Below are positions 1 through 9,035 of a DNA stretch of 64,000 nucleotides, one piece after another. Under the pieces are notes generated by a model. It saw nothing but the letters and a program-made list of their open reading frames with translations, was not told where the DNA came from and made no database searches. The stretch spans positions 1,798,001 through 1,862,000 of the forward strand of contig NZ_CP150900.1 in the NCBI RefSeq assembly GCF_038050405.1, in the 5' to 3' direction. The stretch is from Paraburkholderia sp. IMGN_8. GTDB taxonomy: Bacteria > Pseudomonadota > Gammaproteobacteria > Burkholderiales > Burkholderiaceae. The position numbers and the translations under genes were made by a program. Each line of letters opens with the position of its first letter. Within the stretch, counting starts at the first letter, position 1.

Positions 1-738
1 GAGCCACACCTGAAGCAATGAAATCCCGCTCGTCAGGAACAGATAAATCACCGCCGCCGCGCCGAAAACGGTAAAGAACTTGAAGTTCTGCCCGACGACC
101 TGTTGCGAGCGAAACGTTAGCTCGTTGACGAAGATCACCGACGCGATCGACGTTAGCTTCAACATGCCGATGGTGTCGTTGGCGAGACCCGGGATCACCG
201 CGCGCATCGATTGCGGCAGGATAATGCGGCGTAACGTCAGCAACGGTCCCATGCCGAGTGCGGCGGCTGCGGTCGATTGCGAACGGTTCACCGACAAGAT
301 CCCAGCACGAAACAGTTCAGCGCTGAACGCCGCCTCGTTCAATGCAAAGCCGATAACCGCAGTCGTGACTTCATCGAAACGCAAACCGATCAGCGGCAAC
401 GCGTCGAAGATGAACACGAGCTGCAGCAGCTGCGGTGTGCCGCGCACGAACCAGACATAACCCCACGCCGCTGAGTTCAAGGCCTTGAACCGCGACAGCC
501 GCATCAGCGCAAGACCGAGCCCGAGCACTAGCCCGATTGACATCGCGATCAGCGTGATCTTCACCGCGATCCACGCGCCGCCGAGCAGAAACGGCGAGCC
601 GACATAACCGGCCAGCTCCTTGAAACCGTCGAGCACCTGAACCCCATCGAGACCGGCGGCCATCGCCGGCTGCAATACGAACATGGCAACCATACCGAGG
701 GCGCCGACGATCTTGTGTTTGATACGCAATGCCTTCAT
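1..738 (-). CDS. Amino-acid-type ABC transporter permease (partial, runs off left edge)
   Basis: An open minus-strand frame runs from an ATG at 738 to the window edge, 246 codons with no stop. It has a hydrophobic N terminus and the inner-membrane permease signature of the HisM/GlnP family: an EAA-type loop around 'ALGMGPLLTLRRIILPQ' followed by 'AVIPGLANDTI'. The family forms the channel of polar amino-acid importers. It starts 59 bp after the periplasmic binding-protein gene on the same strand, so the two very probably encode one transporter. The ATPase is expected beyond the left edge. Family assignment is solid; the substrate is not determinable, though neighbouring amidase genes hint at a nitrogenous compound. 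Confidence 0.85.
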   Translation of the reverse strand, partial: MKALRIKHKIVGALGMVAMFVLQPAMAAGLDGVQVLDGFKELAGYVGSPFLLGGAWIAVKITLIAMSIGLVLGLGLALMRLSRFKALNSAAWGYVWFVRGTPQLLQLVFIFDALPLIGLRFDEVTTAVIGFALNEAAFSAELFRAGILSVNRSQSTAAAALGMGPLLTLRRIILPQSMRAVIPGLANDTIGMLKLTSIASVIFVNELTFRSQQVVGQNFKFFTVFGAAAVIYLFLTSGISLLQVWL

Positions 739-797
739 TTCCGAACCTGATCTATGACGCTACCGGCACACGACGCTGTGTGCCGCGCAGGCAGCCT

Positions 798-1655
798 TTA
801 TTGAGTAAGCAGTGTGGTAGGCGTTTCCAGCGACGGATCTACGCCGTACTGCTGAAAGGTCTTCTTCTGCGTCTGATTGGCCTGCATGATCTTGAGTCCA
901 TCGGACACGGCGGCGACCATATCGGCGTTGCCTTTTTTCACGCCCACGCCGATCTTCATGCCGCTCGTCACCATGAAGCCGCGCGTGTAGAGCTGTGGGT
1001 TCTGTTTCGCGAGACCGTCGACGAGCGCCAGGTCGTACATCATGACATCGGCGCGATGGCTTGAGACGAGGCGCGCGCCTGACGCGATATCGGCGGACGT
1101 CATGATGGTCACATCAGGCTTGCCTTGGGCTTTGCATTTGGCGGCTTGCGCTTGCGCCATCGTCAGTTCGACGGTGCCGATCCCTGCCGTGACGGTGAGG
1201 CCGCAGAGCCTGGAGATGTCATCGATCTTCTTGGGGTTGCCAGCCGCCACCAGACCGCCCGTGCCGGCCTGCATATATGTGACGAAGGTCGTTTCCTTCG
1301 CGCGTTCCGGCGTGTAGTACAGCAAGTCCCACATCACATCGATCTGTCCGGCACGCAGAGCGGGCAGCAGCCCCGGCCAGCCGGCAGTGAAGAATTCCGT
1401 CTTCACGCCAGCGCAGTCAAACACGGCCCGGGCCATGTCGGCATCGGCGCCGATGATCTTGTTGAAATCCTTGCTGTCACGAAACGCATACGGCGGCGAC
1501 TCGGGGTCCACGCCGATCTTGATGGTCTTACCCGCAAGCGATGGATATTTCTGGGCCACCTTGGACGGTTCGCACGATTGCGCTGACGCGCCTTGTGCGA
1601 GGAGAAGGCCGGTGAGAGCGCATAACAGTAGCTTGACTGCCTTTGACATGAACAT
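798..1655 (-). CDS. ABC transporter substrate-binding protein (SBP family 3)
   Basis: A 285-residue periplasmic binding protein. The ATG at 1655 is chosen because an AGGA box sits 6 nt upstream and it opens directly into a signal peptide (MFMSKAVKLLLCALTGLLLA, cleavage after QGASA). The mature part has family-3 features: 'KTIKIGVDPESPPYAF' at the start, 'IGADADMARAVFD', and a ligand-cleft segment around 'VMWDLLYYTPERAKE'. It captures a small polar solute for the downstream permease. Upstream ATGs up to 1808 give arginine-rich sequence that does not look like secreted protein. The gene lies 70 bp after the deacetylase gene, consistent with one transcript. Confidence 0.88.
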   Translation of the reverse strand: MFMSKAVKLLLCALTGLLLAQGASAQSCEPSKVAQKYPSLAGKTIKIGVDPESPPYAFRDSKDFNKIIGADADMARAVFDCAGVKTEFFTAGWPGLLPALRAGQIDVMWDLLYYTPERAKETTFVTYMQAGTGGLVAAGNPKKIDDISRLCGLTVTAGIGTVELTMAQAQAAKCKAQGKPDVTIMTSADIASGARLVSSHRADVMMYDLALVDGLAKQNPQLYTRGFMVTSGMKIGVGVKKGNADMVAAVSDGLKIMQANQTQKKTFQQYGVDPSLETPTTLLTQ

Positions 1656-1725
1656 GGCAAATCCTATTGAGGTTGAACGAAATACGGGCGGAAGAGGCGG
1701 TATGGCGAAGTGAGAATGAAGTGAT

Positions 1726-2628
1726 CTAATGGCCGAGGAAGTCCATGTGGCTTGCAATCGAACCCGGCGTAGTGACGCAGATCCGGCCTTCGTCGCGCGC
1801 GCGGGCAATATGTTCGAGCGCCCGCCGCAAGTGACACAAACGATGCGGCTGTCCCATCAGGTACGCATGCAACGCAATGCCCATCACCAGCGGCTCTCGC
1901 GCGGATTGCCGCAGCATTTCCTCGAAGTGATCAATCACTAGATCGGCGAACGACTTTGCGTCCATTTGGCGCGCAAGAATCATCGGGATATCGTTGACTT
2001 CTTCCGGATACGGAATCGCCCACAGCGGCTGACCGTTGCGCGTAAGCACGCGCGTGGGCTGATCGTCGTGACACCAGTTGAGCGTGTACTGGTAACCCGC
2101 TTCGGCCACCAGATCGCTGGTGACATGACTCTCCGAGAGCCACGGCGATAACCAGCCCGCTGGCTGCTGCGCGCTCTCGGCCGCGATCCGCTCGCGACAT
2201 GCCACGATCAGCGCGCGTTCGTGGTCTTCTGTCAGCGTTCCTTGCCGTTCCGAATTCGTATGGCCGTGCGCGACGAGTTCATCGCCACGCTGAGCGAACG
2301 CGGCGACCAGCTCAGAGCAGTGATCGTAGAGCGCCGTGTTGATGATGGCCGCGGCCGGCAGCGCGAGTTCATCGAAGAGATCGAGGCAACGCCATGCGCC
2401 CACGCGCAATGCGTACTCACGCCACGCGTGATTTAGCACATCGGGTTCGGGCATCACCGGACCGATAGTCGGCCCCAGTCCTTCGCCAAACGCAAAGTGC
2501 TCGATGTTGAAGCCGATATAGACCGCTAGCCGGGAACCGTCAGGCCAACGATAAACAGGGCGGCCGTTGATCGGCGAATATTGAAAGCGCCCGTGGCCGG
2601 GCAACGCGCGATATGCGGGAGAATCCAT
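1726..2628 (-). CDS. Polysaccharide deacetylase family protein (PuuE/allantoinase-like)
   Basis: 300 residues. The sequence matches the polysaccharide-deacetylase fold as found in PuuE-type allantoinases and related amidohydrolases: 'YIGFNIEHFAFGEG' near the N terminus, 'NTALYDHCSELVAAFAQRGDELVAHGHTNSE' carrying the second metal-site motif, 'GWLSPWLSESHVTSDLVAEAGYQYTLNW' and a late 'VMGIALHAYLMGQPHRL'. Such proteins hydrolyse C-N bonds in ureides or N-acyl sugars in the cytoplasm. Its position between an amidase/regulator gene and an ABC importer suggests processing of an imported nitrogen compound. The true substrate cannot be read from sequence. Confidence 0.8.
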   Translation of the reverse strand: MDSPAYRALPGHGRFQYSPINGRPVYRWPDGSRLAVYIGFNIEHFAFGEGLGPTIGPVMPEPDVLNHAWREYALRVGAWRCLDLFDELALPAAAIINTALYDHCSELVAAFAQRGDELVAHGHTNSERQGTLTEDHERALIVACRERIAAESAQQPAGWLSPWLSESHVTSDLVAEAGYQYTLNWCHDDQPTRVLTRNGQPLWAIPYPEEVNDIPMILARQMDAKSFADLVIDHFEEMLRQSAREPLVMGIALHAYLMGQPHRLCHLRRALEHIARARDEGRICVTTPGSIASHMDFLGH

Positions 2629-2767
2629 GGTCCAATGAGTCCTGTCGAACGGCGCGTACGCCTGTGTTCACGTCAGAACCCATGGTAGGGAAGCCAAAAT
2701 AGCCGCATCGAGCTTGCTGCGAACAAACTCTTGTACGCACGCGTATTGAAGGTCTCCACTCGCTACT

Positions 2768-5143
2768 TCACGCGGTGAAGAGCGACTTCCGGATGATCGC
2801 GTGCACCCCCCAGTTACCGTCTACCACCTGCGTCACGCCGAAGTCGACTGCGACCGAGATCAGCGAGATCGCCTCATCTTCTGAAAGGGCTTTGGTCGTC
2901 ATCAGGAAGCGCCGTGTTTTGATGAACGCGTCGCGCATTGCGAGATCGAGAGTGGATTTTTCGTACACAGCGCTTTGCGCGCTCGTGCCGAACTCGGCCA
3001 GATAGTTCGGATAGCTGAAGCCGTGAAGAACCCATTCGTCGGCGGTTTCGACTAGCGGATAGGTGAGGTCCGCAAACACCTGCCTGCCAAGCGTCTCTTT
3101 CTTGTGAAGCACCAGTTGGAAGTCGCCAGTGAGCGAACACTCGATCGCGGTGCCGCACAGTTCTGAGTCTCCTTGCGATGCATGCGGGTCGCCAATGGAG
3201 AGCAGCGCGCCGGGCACCCCGACCGGCAAGAACACACTTGCTCCGCGCGTTACACGCCAGTTGTCGAGATTTCCGCCGAAGGTGGACGGCGGAATCGAAT
3301 CGATCAGACCATCCTGCTGCGGCGCGACGGTGATCACGCCGAAGTGCGGACGCACCGGAATCTGGACGTTCTTCAGGATGTCGTGATTCTCGACTACCGT
3401 CGAATGATCGACTGGCACGCCAGGATAATCGATCGTCGGGTGCATCACGCCAAAGGGATCGCGCTGAGGTGTCCAGCGGAAGTTATAGACGGCGCGCGCG
3501 CAGGCGGTTTCGCCTGCGGTGGCGTCGGCATCAAGTTCATAGATGGTGACGACCTCGCGCGGTTTCGGCTCGGTCAATAACTCGCGATAGTGGAAGCCCC
3601 ACCACGCCGCGGCATTGCTGCCGAACGCGCGGCCGGCGAATTTCGGATTGGCGCAACGGCGCGGGTGAATGTCGAGGATGCGCACTTCCAGCACATCGCC
3701 GGGTTCCGCGTCGTGCACGGCAATCGGTCCGGTACAGATATGCACGCCGAAGCCTTCTCCCGCGCCACGTCCATAGATGGACGCGTCCATTGGGCCCGCG
3801 CCGCGGCGGTTGACGTTCTTGCGCCCGGCGGTCCAGTGGAACACGCTTTCAGCGCCCGGATCTCCCTGCACCATGCGCTCCCAATCATCCGCCGCGTGTT
3901 GCGTGAGTGTTTCGATAGTTACCGTGTCGCCGCTGTTCAGTTCGAGCACGGGCTTGAGATCGTGACTGAAATAACCCCAGTGAATCGTGTTGGCCGTCGC
4001 GCGCAACAGATGATGACGCGGCTTGCCGGACTCACGCGGCGGTGGTGCCGAAGGCGCTTCAAGCTGGTCTGCAGAGGCGGCCTCGTCCGCAACTTCATGA
4101 ACCGCACCCCGCTCGGCGAGCTGTGCATGCACGAGCAAAGTCCCGGCATTGACAGGCAAGCCGCGTGAGATTCGCCTCACGAGATGGCGCGCTAATTCAA
4201 GACTCGCTTCATGCCGGAAAGTGCGCGGCGACGCGCCATATTGCTCGCGAAACGCGCGGCTGAAATACGCGGGATCGTTGAAACCCCAGCGGAAGCAGAC
4301 ATCGGCAATCGAAAGCTTTTCATACAGCGGATTGACCAGATCCGCGCGGCAGCGCTCCAGCCTGCGTGAGCGCAAGTAGGTGGAGAAATTCTGTCCAACC
4401 GCTTCAAACAGCTTCTGCAGATAACGCGGCGAGACGCGCTCTTCTTTCGCTATCGATGTCAGCCCGAAATCGGGGTCAGCGAGATTGCCTTCGATGGTTC
4501 GACATACGCGCGAAAAGAGCGCGGCCTGAGATGGCGTGAGGCCACTGAAGCTGCCTTCCTTGTCGTGACCAGCGAGACTCGCGACCAGGAACTCCGCGAG
4601 CGCGAGTTCGAGGGGACGCAGCTCGTCGAGTGACAACGTCTCCACGCTTTCATTAATCGAGCGTAGAAAGCCGGAAAACACGTGACCGATACCGGCGTCT
4701 CCGGGCAAACGCCCGGCACGCAGTGAGAACGGTGTAAGAAGGCGTGCGTTGATGGCAGCGCGGGGTACGCGGATCAAGAACGCACGGAAGTCGGTGGTGA
4801 ACGACAGGAGCGCTTCCTCGCGCGACGACGCATAAACAATATCGCCTGTAGCAACCCCCGCGCGCACACCGTCGGCGACGAGCGTCACGCCGCCGTCGAG
4901 ATTCAGCACGACAACGAGACTGTCGGCGCCGTCGACCTTGAGCTCGATGGTTTGCGCGAACGCGGTCAGCGCGATCAGCTCAAAGCCGTTGCTCGACCTA
5001 CGCGACTTGATGGTTCCATGCAAGTGGCGCGCGGCTGCTTGAGACGCGCCGCAGTGCAGGCCAAGACGGTCGAGCGCCTCGTTCCATGCTCGCAGGCGAT
5101 CTACTTCGGCGTACGACTCGGTGGTGAAACGCTGTAAGTCCAA
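2768..5143 (-). CDS. AraC-family regulator fused to an acetamidase/formamidase domain
   Basis: A single 791-codon frame joins two normally separate proteins. Residues 1-200 resemble the AraC_binding_2 sensor domain ('ESYAEVDRLRAWNEALDRLG'). Residues about 215-320 carry two AraC helix-turn-helices ('SPRYLQKLFEAVGQNFSTYL', 'SIADVCFRWGFNDPAYFSRA'). A proline-rich linker (about 320-385) leads into a full acetamidase/formamidase domain (385-791: 'HWGYFSHDLKPVLELNSGD', 'GPIAVHDAEPGDVLEV', 'FGGNLDNW', 'SIGDPHASQGD'). The start is TTG at 5143 with GGGAG 6 nt upstream. The domain order suggests a regulator that senses amide through, or is coupled to, its own hydrolase module, probably controlling this cluster. 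That role is inference. Confidence 0.85.
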   Translation of the reverse strand: MDLQRFTTESYAEVDRLRAWNEALDRLGLHCGASQAAARHLHGTIKSRRSSNGFELIALTAFAQTIELKVDGADSLVVVLNLDGGVTLVADGVRAGVATGDIVYASSREEALLSFTTDFRAFLIRVPRAAINARLLTPFSLRAGRLPGDAGIGHVFSGFLRSINESVETLSLDELRPLELALAEFLVASLAGHDKEGSFSGLTPSQAALFSRVCRTIEGNLADPDFGLTSIAKEERVSPRYLQKLFEAVGQNFSTYLRSRRLERCRADLVNPLYEKLSIADVCFRWGFNDPAYFSRAFREQYGASPRTFRHEASLELARHLVRRISRGLPVNAGTLLVHAQLAERGAVHEVADEAASADQLEAPSAPPPRESGKPRHHLLRATANTIHWGYFSHDLKPVLELNSGDTVTIETLTQHAADDWERMVQGDPGAESVFHWTAGRKNVNRRGAGPMDASIYGRGAGEGFGVHICTGPIAVHDAEPGDVLEVRILDIHPRRCANPKFAGRAFGSNAAAWWGFHYRELLTEPKPREVVTIYELDADATAGETACARAVYNFRWTPQRDPFGVMHPTIDYPGVPVDHSTVVENHDILKNVQIPVRPHFGVITVAPQQDGLIDSIPPSTFGGNLDNWRVTRGASVFLPVGVPGALLSIGDPHASQGDSELCGTAIECSLTGDFQLVLHKKETLGRQVFADLTYPLVETADEWVLHGFSYPNYLAEFGTSAQSAVYEKSTLDLAMRDAFIKTRRFLMTTKALSEDEAISLISVAVDFGVTQVVDGNWGVHAIIRKSLFTA

Positions 5144-5244
5144 CCCAGGCTCCCGGACCCTGACAAACGTCAGTCGAGTGATTCAAAGGCAATGTCCGTG
5201 CCATCGATAACAACGCCGTTAGCGCTGCGGCGCTGCGCTAGAAC

Positions 5245-5307
5245 GGTGCGTAGACGCACCGCTACCGCGCTGCGCTACAATCGTGCGCGGACGCACCGTT
5301 GTAGCGC
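5245..5307. repeat. Two tandem GC-rich hairpins between the two amidase genes
   Basis: 5245-5260 reads GGTGCGTAGACGCACC, two 7-base inverted arms around AG (extended one pair by 5244/5261). Downstream, GCGCTACAA (5272-5280) pairs with TTGTAGCGC (5299-5307), with an inner GTGCG/CGCAC pair. The two units share their sequence in part, so they look like a duplicated element. They lie in the leader of the AraC-amidase gene and after the stop of the free amidase, where they could attenuate, terminate or stabilise the transcript. Confidence 0.5.
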
Positions 5308-5318
5308 ACACGCACAAC

Positions 5319-6350
5319 TCACGCGCGAGGTTTTTTCTTCGGAGGAAAAATGCTGCGGGGGATCTTGCAGTGAATGCCCTGACGTCCATCGACGACTTGG
5401 GTCACGGAGAAATCCGCGGCGACGCTCATCAGCGAATACGCGTCGTCGCGCGACAGGCCTTGCTGCTCGGTGAGCAGTAACAACATATCGCGTGAAGCGT
5501 TTTTGGTCGCGATGTCGAGGTCTTCATCGAAGCCATGGACGATCCAGTAGTCCGGCGTTTCCAGCAGCGGTGAGGGAAATGTGAAGTCGCGCCGCAGCAC
5601 GATCTGGAACATCACATTGAGCGACGCCTCGATCGCGGTGCCGCTGATCTCGCCATCGCCTTGCGATATATGCGGGTCGCCGATCGAGAACAACCCGCCG
5701 TCCACGGCGACTGGGTAATACATGGTGGAGCCCGCGCCGATGCGCCAGTTATCGATATTGCCGCCATGCGCGCCCGGCGGCACGGTGCTCACGCGGCCCG
5801 CCACATCAGGCGCGACGCCTGCCGTGCCCAGATGGGGGCGCACCGGCACGCGAATGCCTTCGAGCGCGAGTTCGCGGCAGCAGTCGCGAATCTCCGAGCG
5901 CTTGCCCGGCACGAGATATTTGCCGGGATAATCATACGCATACAGCGCGTGAGCCGTGTTCGATGCCTGATCGAGTTCGTAGATAGTGACGCGTTCCTTC
6001 TCGAAGTCGGTGAACAGATGGCCCCAGTGCGCCGCGAGATTCGAGCCGTAGTTGAAGCGCGGAATCATTTGCAGATAGCGCACCTCAAGCAGGTCGCCGG
6101 GCTTCGCGTCCTTCACGAAGATCGGTCCGGTCATCAGATGGACGCCGGGTTGACGATCGGATTCGGGAATCGTGTCGTAGAGCGCGCGCACCTTGTCATC
6201 CATCATGAGCTCGGGGGCGTCGCCTGCATGATGCGTGATCGCTTCGGCGCGAACGAAGTCGCCGCTCTCGACAATCAGTGCGGGCGCTAGCGCCGCGTCA
6301 AAATATCCCCAGTGAACATTTTTCTGGATGGCAGGCAGGTCGTGAAGCAT
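5319..6350 (-). CDS. Acetamidase/formamidase family protein
   Basis: 343 residues, a single FmdA/AmdA-type domain. It hydrolyses short-chain amides to ammonia and the carboxylate in the cytoplasm. Family landmarks are 'NVHWGYFDAALAPALIVESGD', 'GPIFVKDAKPGDLLEVRYL', 'VPPGAHGGNIDNWRIG', 'FSIGDPHISQGDGEISGTAIE' and a late 'MSVAADFSVTQVVDGRQGIH'. The ATG at 6350 has GGAGC 11 nt upstream. It is clearly paralogous to the C-terminal half of the adjacent AraC fusion, so one cluster holds two related amidases. It is the first gene of the minus-strand cluster and could be its main hydrolase. Confidence 0.88.
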   Translation of the reverse strand: MLHDLPAIQKNVHWGYFDAALAPALIVESGDFVRAEAITHHAGDAPELMMDDKVRALYDTIPESDRQPGVHLMTGPIFVKDAKPGDLLEVRYLQMIPRFNYGSNLAAHWGHLFTDFEKERVTIYELDQASNTAHALYAYDYPGKYLVPGKRSEIRDCCRELALEGIRVPVRPHLGTAGVAPDVAGRVSTVPPGAHGGNIDNWRIGAGSTMYYPVAVDGGLFSIGDPHISQGDGEISGTAIEASLNVMFQIVLRRDFTFPSPLLETPDYWIVHGFDEDLDIATKNASRDMLLLLTEQQGLSRDDAYSLMSVAADFSVTQVVDGRQGIHCKIPRSIFPPKKKPRA

Positions 6351-6633
6351 GCTTTCTAAAGCTCCGTAAGAGTGTGCGATCGGTGCAACGCGACCGATGA
6401 CAGATCGTACGGGCGACAGAATAGATACACTTGGGTGACTGCGTACAAAAGCTTGTGCGTGGACGAATCTGGTTGCAGTGTCACCCGGCTTACGAGCGTC
6501 TCAAGCCACAAGACAGGCCTTCGTTCGCCTCTCAGTTGATCTCTCTGACAGTAGGGAAACGAGCAGTCGGCATTTGTGAACGTCCGGTTTGCGGCACGCC
6601 GCAGACGCTCGCCACGGTGGCTCGACAGACTGT

Positions 6634-6900
6634 TCAGGGTCGTTCGCGGCAATAGAAAACCTTTCCCAGCGCAGTCTTCAGCTCCGAGCAATGACTATCG
6701 TGCAGGCGACGCTGTACGCCGCAGTCCATACAGGATCTACGCGACGCGCAAAAACGTTCGATCTGCTCGACAACGAACTCCTGCTGCACACAATTGAGCA
6801 ATGACTTGCCTTCGGCGAGTGACAGTCCCACGTCTCCGGGTGTCTGGTCTTCGATAGGCCTGTGAAACCGCATGACCTCAACCCGCTTCACCACACTTGA
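6634..6900 (-). pseudogene. ISKra4-family transposase N-terminal fragment
   Basis: The minus-strand translation 'VEVMRFHRPIEDQTPGDVG' through 'LSLAEGKSLLNCVQQEFV' to 'CMDCGVQRRLHD' matches the layout of the N terminus of the ISKra4-type transposase at 20.5-21.0 kb: 'GLSKSEGKSLL', then a CxxC pair. The frame stops at 6634 and no catalytic region follows. It is a relic occupying most of the 600-bp space between the amidase and the DUF1571-like gene. No inverted repeat could be assigned. Confidence 0.6.
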
Positions 6901-6952
6901 ATCGTGCTTGCCTCGCTGTCTTAACGAAAAATCGGCGAATCCGAGGTGCCAC

Positions 6953-7891
6953 ATGCTACGTGTCGCCAAGACGTCATTAAAGTCCCGCGTCGCAGGGTTC
7001 GCGAGGCTCGCATCTCTAGCGATCGCATCGGCTGCGATGATTGTCGCGCCGGGGCGTGCTGAGGACGCGCCGACACCGGCGGGCCATCCAGAGCCGGGAG
7101 ATCAGTCACCCGTCGCGATCACACAGGTATCGAGTCTGCCTGTCGAGCGCCAGATAGTCTGGCTAAGCCACGCCGCCCGAAGCGGTGAGCTCGAACGATT
7201 GGACGACGCGCAACTGATCGAACTCTTTCGAACGCTCGCGCCCGACACGCTTTCTCGCTACGTGCAGACGGGAAGTGCGCGCTACCGGGAATACGAGTTC
7301 CAGACGTTCGGCCAACAGCGCGTGAAAGGCAGGTGGCAGACGAAGCCGGCTCACATGCTGGTCCGCTATCGTCAGGAGCCGCGACAAGTCTACGTTAAGT
7401 GGCTGGCTGACGGCAGGAATGCTGGGCAGGAAATGATTTATGACGAGAAGAAAGATCCGGACCAGCTTTACGCGCATCTGGGTGGGATCCTCAACCTCGC
7501 GTCCTTCTGGGTACCAATCGATGGCGCTCGCGTCAAGGCACAGTCGAACCACACCGTGCGTGAACTGGGCATAGACTATTTCACGGATCTGTTTCTGGCT
7601 GAGCTGAAGAAGTATCGCGCGGCTGGCGTCGAGAAGCCCTCGAAGATCGAGGTGCTGAACGATCATGGTGCGCGCGTAGTAGCGTTCACGTGGGAAACAC
7701 CTACCGGACAGCCCGACTTCTATGCAAAGAAGGAGCGGCTCGGCCTCGACTTGCGGCAACCTTTTTTTCGCACGAGCGAAGCGTGGGACAACGATCTCGA
7801 ACTCTTCGAGAAGTTTTCGTTCACGGATGTGACGCTGAAACGTTTCGACGATTCGGTATTCGATCCAAAGAATCCGGAGTACAGGTTCTGA
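6953..7891 (+). CDS. Secreted DUF1571-family protein
   Basis: 312 residues from the ATG at 6953, chosen for the GAGGTG box just upstream and because it opens a signal peptide (MLRVAKTSLKSRVAGFARLA, then a hydrophobic stretch ending near 'APGRA'). The mature protein shows the DUF1571 pattern: 'YREYEFQTFGQQRVKGRWQ', 'MLVRYRQEPRQVYVKWLADG', 'GQEMIYDEKKDPDQLYAHLGG', then 'FDDSVFDPKNPEYRF' at the C terminus. The family is periplasmic or outer-membrane associated with no established activity. It stands alone between a transposon relic and the decayed region and appears intact. Confidence 0.75.
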   Translation: MLRVAKTSLKSRVAGFARLASLAIASAAMIVAPGRAEDAPTPAGHPEPGDQSPVAITQVSSLPVERQIVWLSHAARSGELERLDDAQLIELFRTLAPDTLSRYVQTGSARYREYEFQTFGQQRVKGRWQTKPAHMLVRYRQEPRQVYVKWLADGRNAGQEMIYDEKKDPDQLYAHLGGILNLASFWVPIDGARVKAQSNHTVRELGIDYFTDLFLAELKKYRAAGVEKPSKIEVLNDHGARVVAFTWETPTGQPDFYAKKERLGLDLRQPFFRTSEAWDNDLELFEKFSFTDVTLKRFDDSVFDPKNPEYRF

Positions 7892-8052
7892 CGCGGCGCC
7901 GCTATCGGCCAGTGCGACGGCGGGAGAGCGGCTCGAACGCTTCCTGGCCGGCGAGCCGTATCGACTGGTGCAAAAGAAGCGAGATTAACCGAGAACATTC
8001 CATCGTATTCAAACATCAGGGTGTTACTCACCCAATCTGAACGGAACTTGCG

Positions 8053-8271
8053 ATCAACAAGCAGGAACTCATCGATGCAGTATCGGCCATCAGCGGCGAC
8101 AACAAATCGGCCACCGCACAGGTCATCGACGCCTTCACCGAGATCGTTGGCTACGCGTTGGCGAAAGGAGATACGGGGAACTTAAGGCAGTGCGCGGTCC
8201 GTGCATCAAGCGACCGTGGCCCGCAGGATAAGAGTGCGCGTCAGACAAAAAACGGCAAAAGCCGGCTTTAA
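8053..8271 (+). pseudogene. HU-family DNA-binding protein remnant
   Basis: The frame reads 'NKQELIDAVSAISGDNKSATAQVIDAFTEIVGYALAKGDT', the dimerisation half of an HU-type nucleoid protein. The position of the initiator Met is ATC (8053-8055) preceded by GGAACTTGCG, so the start codon appears lost. After 'KGDT' the DNA-binding arm (normally GFG.F...R.GRNP) is replaced by unrelated residues up to a stop at 8269-8271, pointing to a frameshift or deletion. A short hairpin (CGGC AAAA GCCG) lies in the tail. Confidence 0.7.
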
Positions 8272-8579
8272 GAGTCCTGGTACCATCCGGAGGCAGCTAG
8301 AGCCGTTCTGATGTGACGAACGCTCCTTTGCCGTGGAAGGCACGACTTCTCCACTTTGGCATATGCTTATCAGCGAAGGGCGAGAGTCGTTCATCACGTC
8401 AGAGCCAGTCGGACGACCACACGGAATTGAACAGGAATTCGCGCGTGAGGATCGGGCGCGAGATGCAGCGCGCGCTCCTGCCAGCAAGTTGCTTAAACAG
8501 TGTGAGTTCTGAATTGCCGCGTCGCCCCCTCCGAACCTCGACAACCGGCGAAGCGTCGAAAACGGCGATGGAGACAACC
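8272..8579. other. No gene recognised
   Basis: This 308-bp stretch separates the HU remnant from the next small gene. Several short frames exist on both strands, but none has a convincing start, ribosome-binding site or recognisable motif. Confidence 0.4.
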
Positions 8580-8753
8580 ATGTGGACTTGCCGAAACTGC
8601 GATGCGCGGTTCGCCTTCGATGAGGTCGAGCCCCAAATCGACGAGGAAGGATTTTTTTTCATCTGTCCTGGCCGCGACTATCGGAACAGGTTGGTGGACA
8701 TAGGTCGAGACGCAGCGGGGCGTCCGCAGCTTGTCCAGCGCGACAACGAGTAG
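8580..8753 (+). CDS. Small zinc-ribbon-like protein with one ligand missing
   Basis: 57 residues from ATG 8580, with GGAGA 6 nt upstream. It reads MWTCRNCDARF.. with a CxxC knuckle at residues 4-7, then an acidic spacer and 'FFFICPGRDYRNRLVDIGRD'. In a four-cysteine ribbon the second knuckle would be CPGC, but here the last position is Arg (CGC, one transition from TGC). The protein may therefore no longer hold zinc. Function unknown. It lies 21 bp before another small gene on the same strand and may share its transcript. Confidence 0.6.
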   Translation: MWTCRNCDARFAFDEVEPQIDEEGFFFICPGRDYRNRLVDIGRDAAGRPQLVQRDNE

Positions 8754-8774
8754 AGCACCCTTTCGGGGACGACC

Positions 8775-8993
8775 ATGAAGTTCGACTACAAAGAGTTCCA
8801 CATCGACGCGTCGCCTCTCGATGAAGGCGGCCATTACTACGCCCGCGCAAAGATCTACTGGCGTGCCTCGGCGGGTGGAGATGCCGTCGAAGTGAAGTAT
8901 TCGGGTCACCTCGGCGACTATCCCTCCGACGCGGGCGCTATCGAGGCGGCGCAGCGCTGGGCGATCCAGTGGTGCGACGCCCATGGCGCCTAG
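8775..8993 (+). CDS. Small protein of unknown function
   Basis: 72 residues, MKFDYKEFHIDASPLDEG.. to ..WAIQWCDAHGA, with GGGG shortly upstream of the ATG. It has no signal peptide or membrane segment, an aromatic-rich beta-like N-terminal half ('HYYARAKIYWRAS') and a helical C terminus ('GAIEAAQRWAIQWCDAHG'). I do not recognise the family with certainty. Coding is supported by the ribosome-binding site, codon bias and tight spacing to the preceding gene. Confidence 0.65.
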   Translation: MKFDYKEFHIDASPLDEGGHYYARAKIYWRASAGGDAVEVKYSGHLGDYPSDAGAIEAAQRWAIQWCDAHGA

Positions 8994-9035
8994 CCAGCGA
9001 GTTACGATCCCTCGAAAATCACGGTGGAGGCGGAT

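Noticed and set aside
1125..1586. Long plus-strand open frame opposite the binding-protein gene
   Set aside because: Arginine-rich and exactly antisense to a well-supported gene. A shadow of high-GC codon use.
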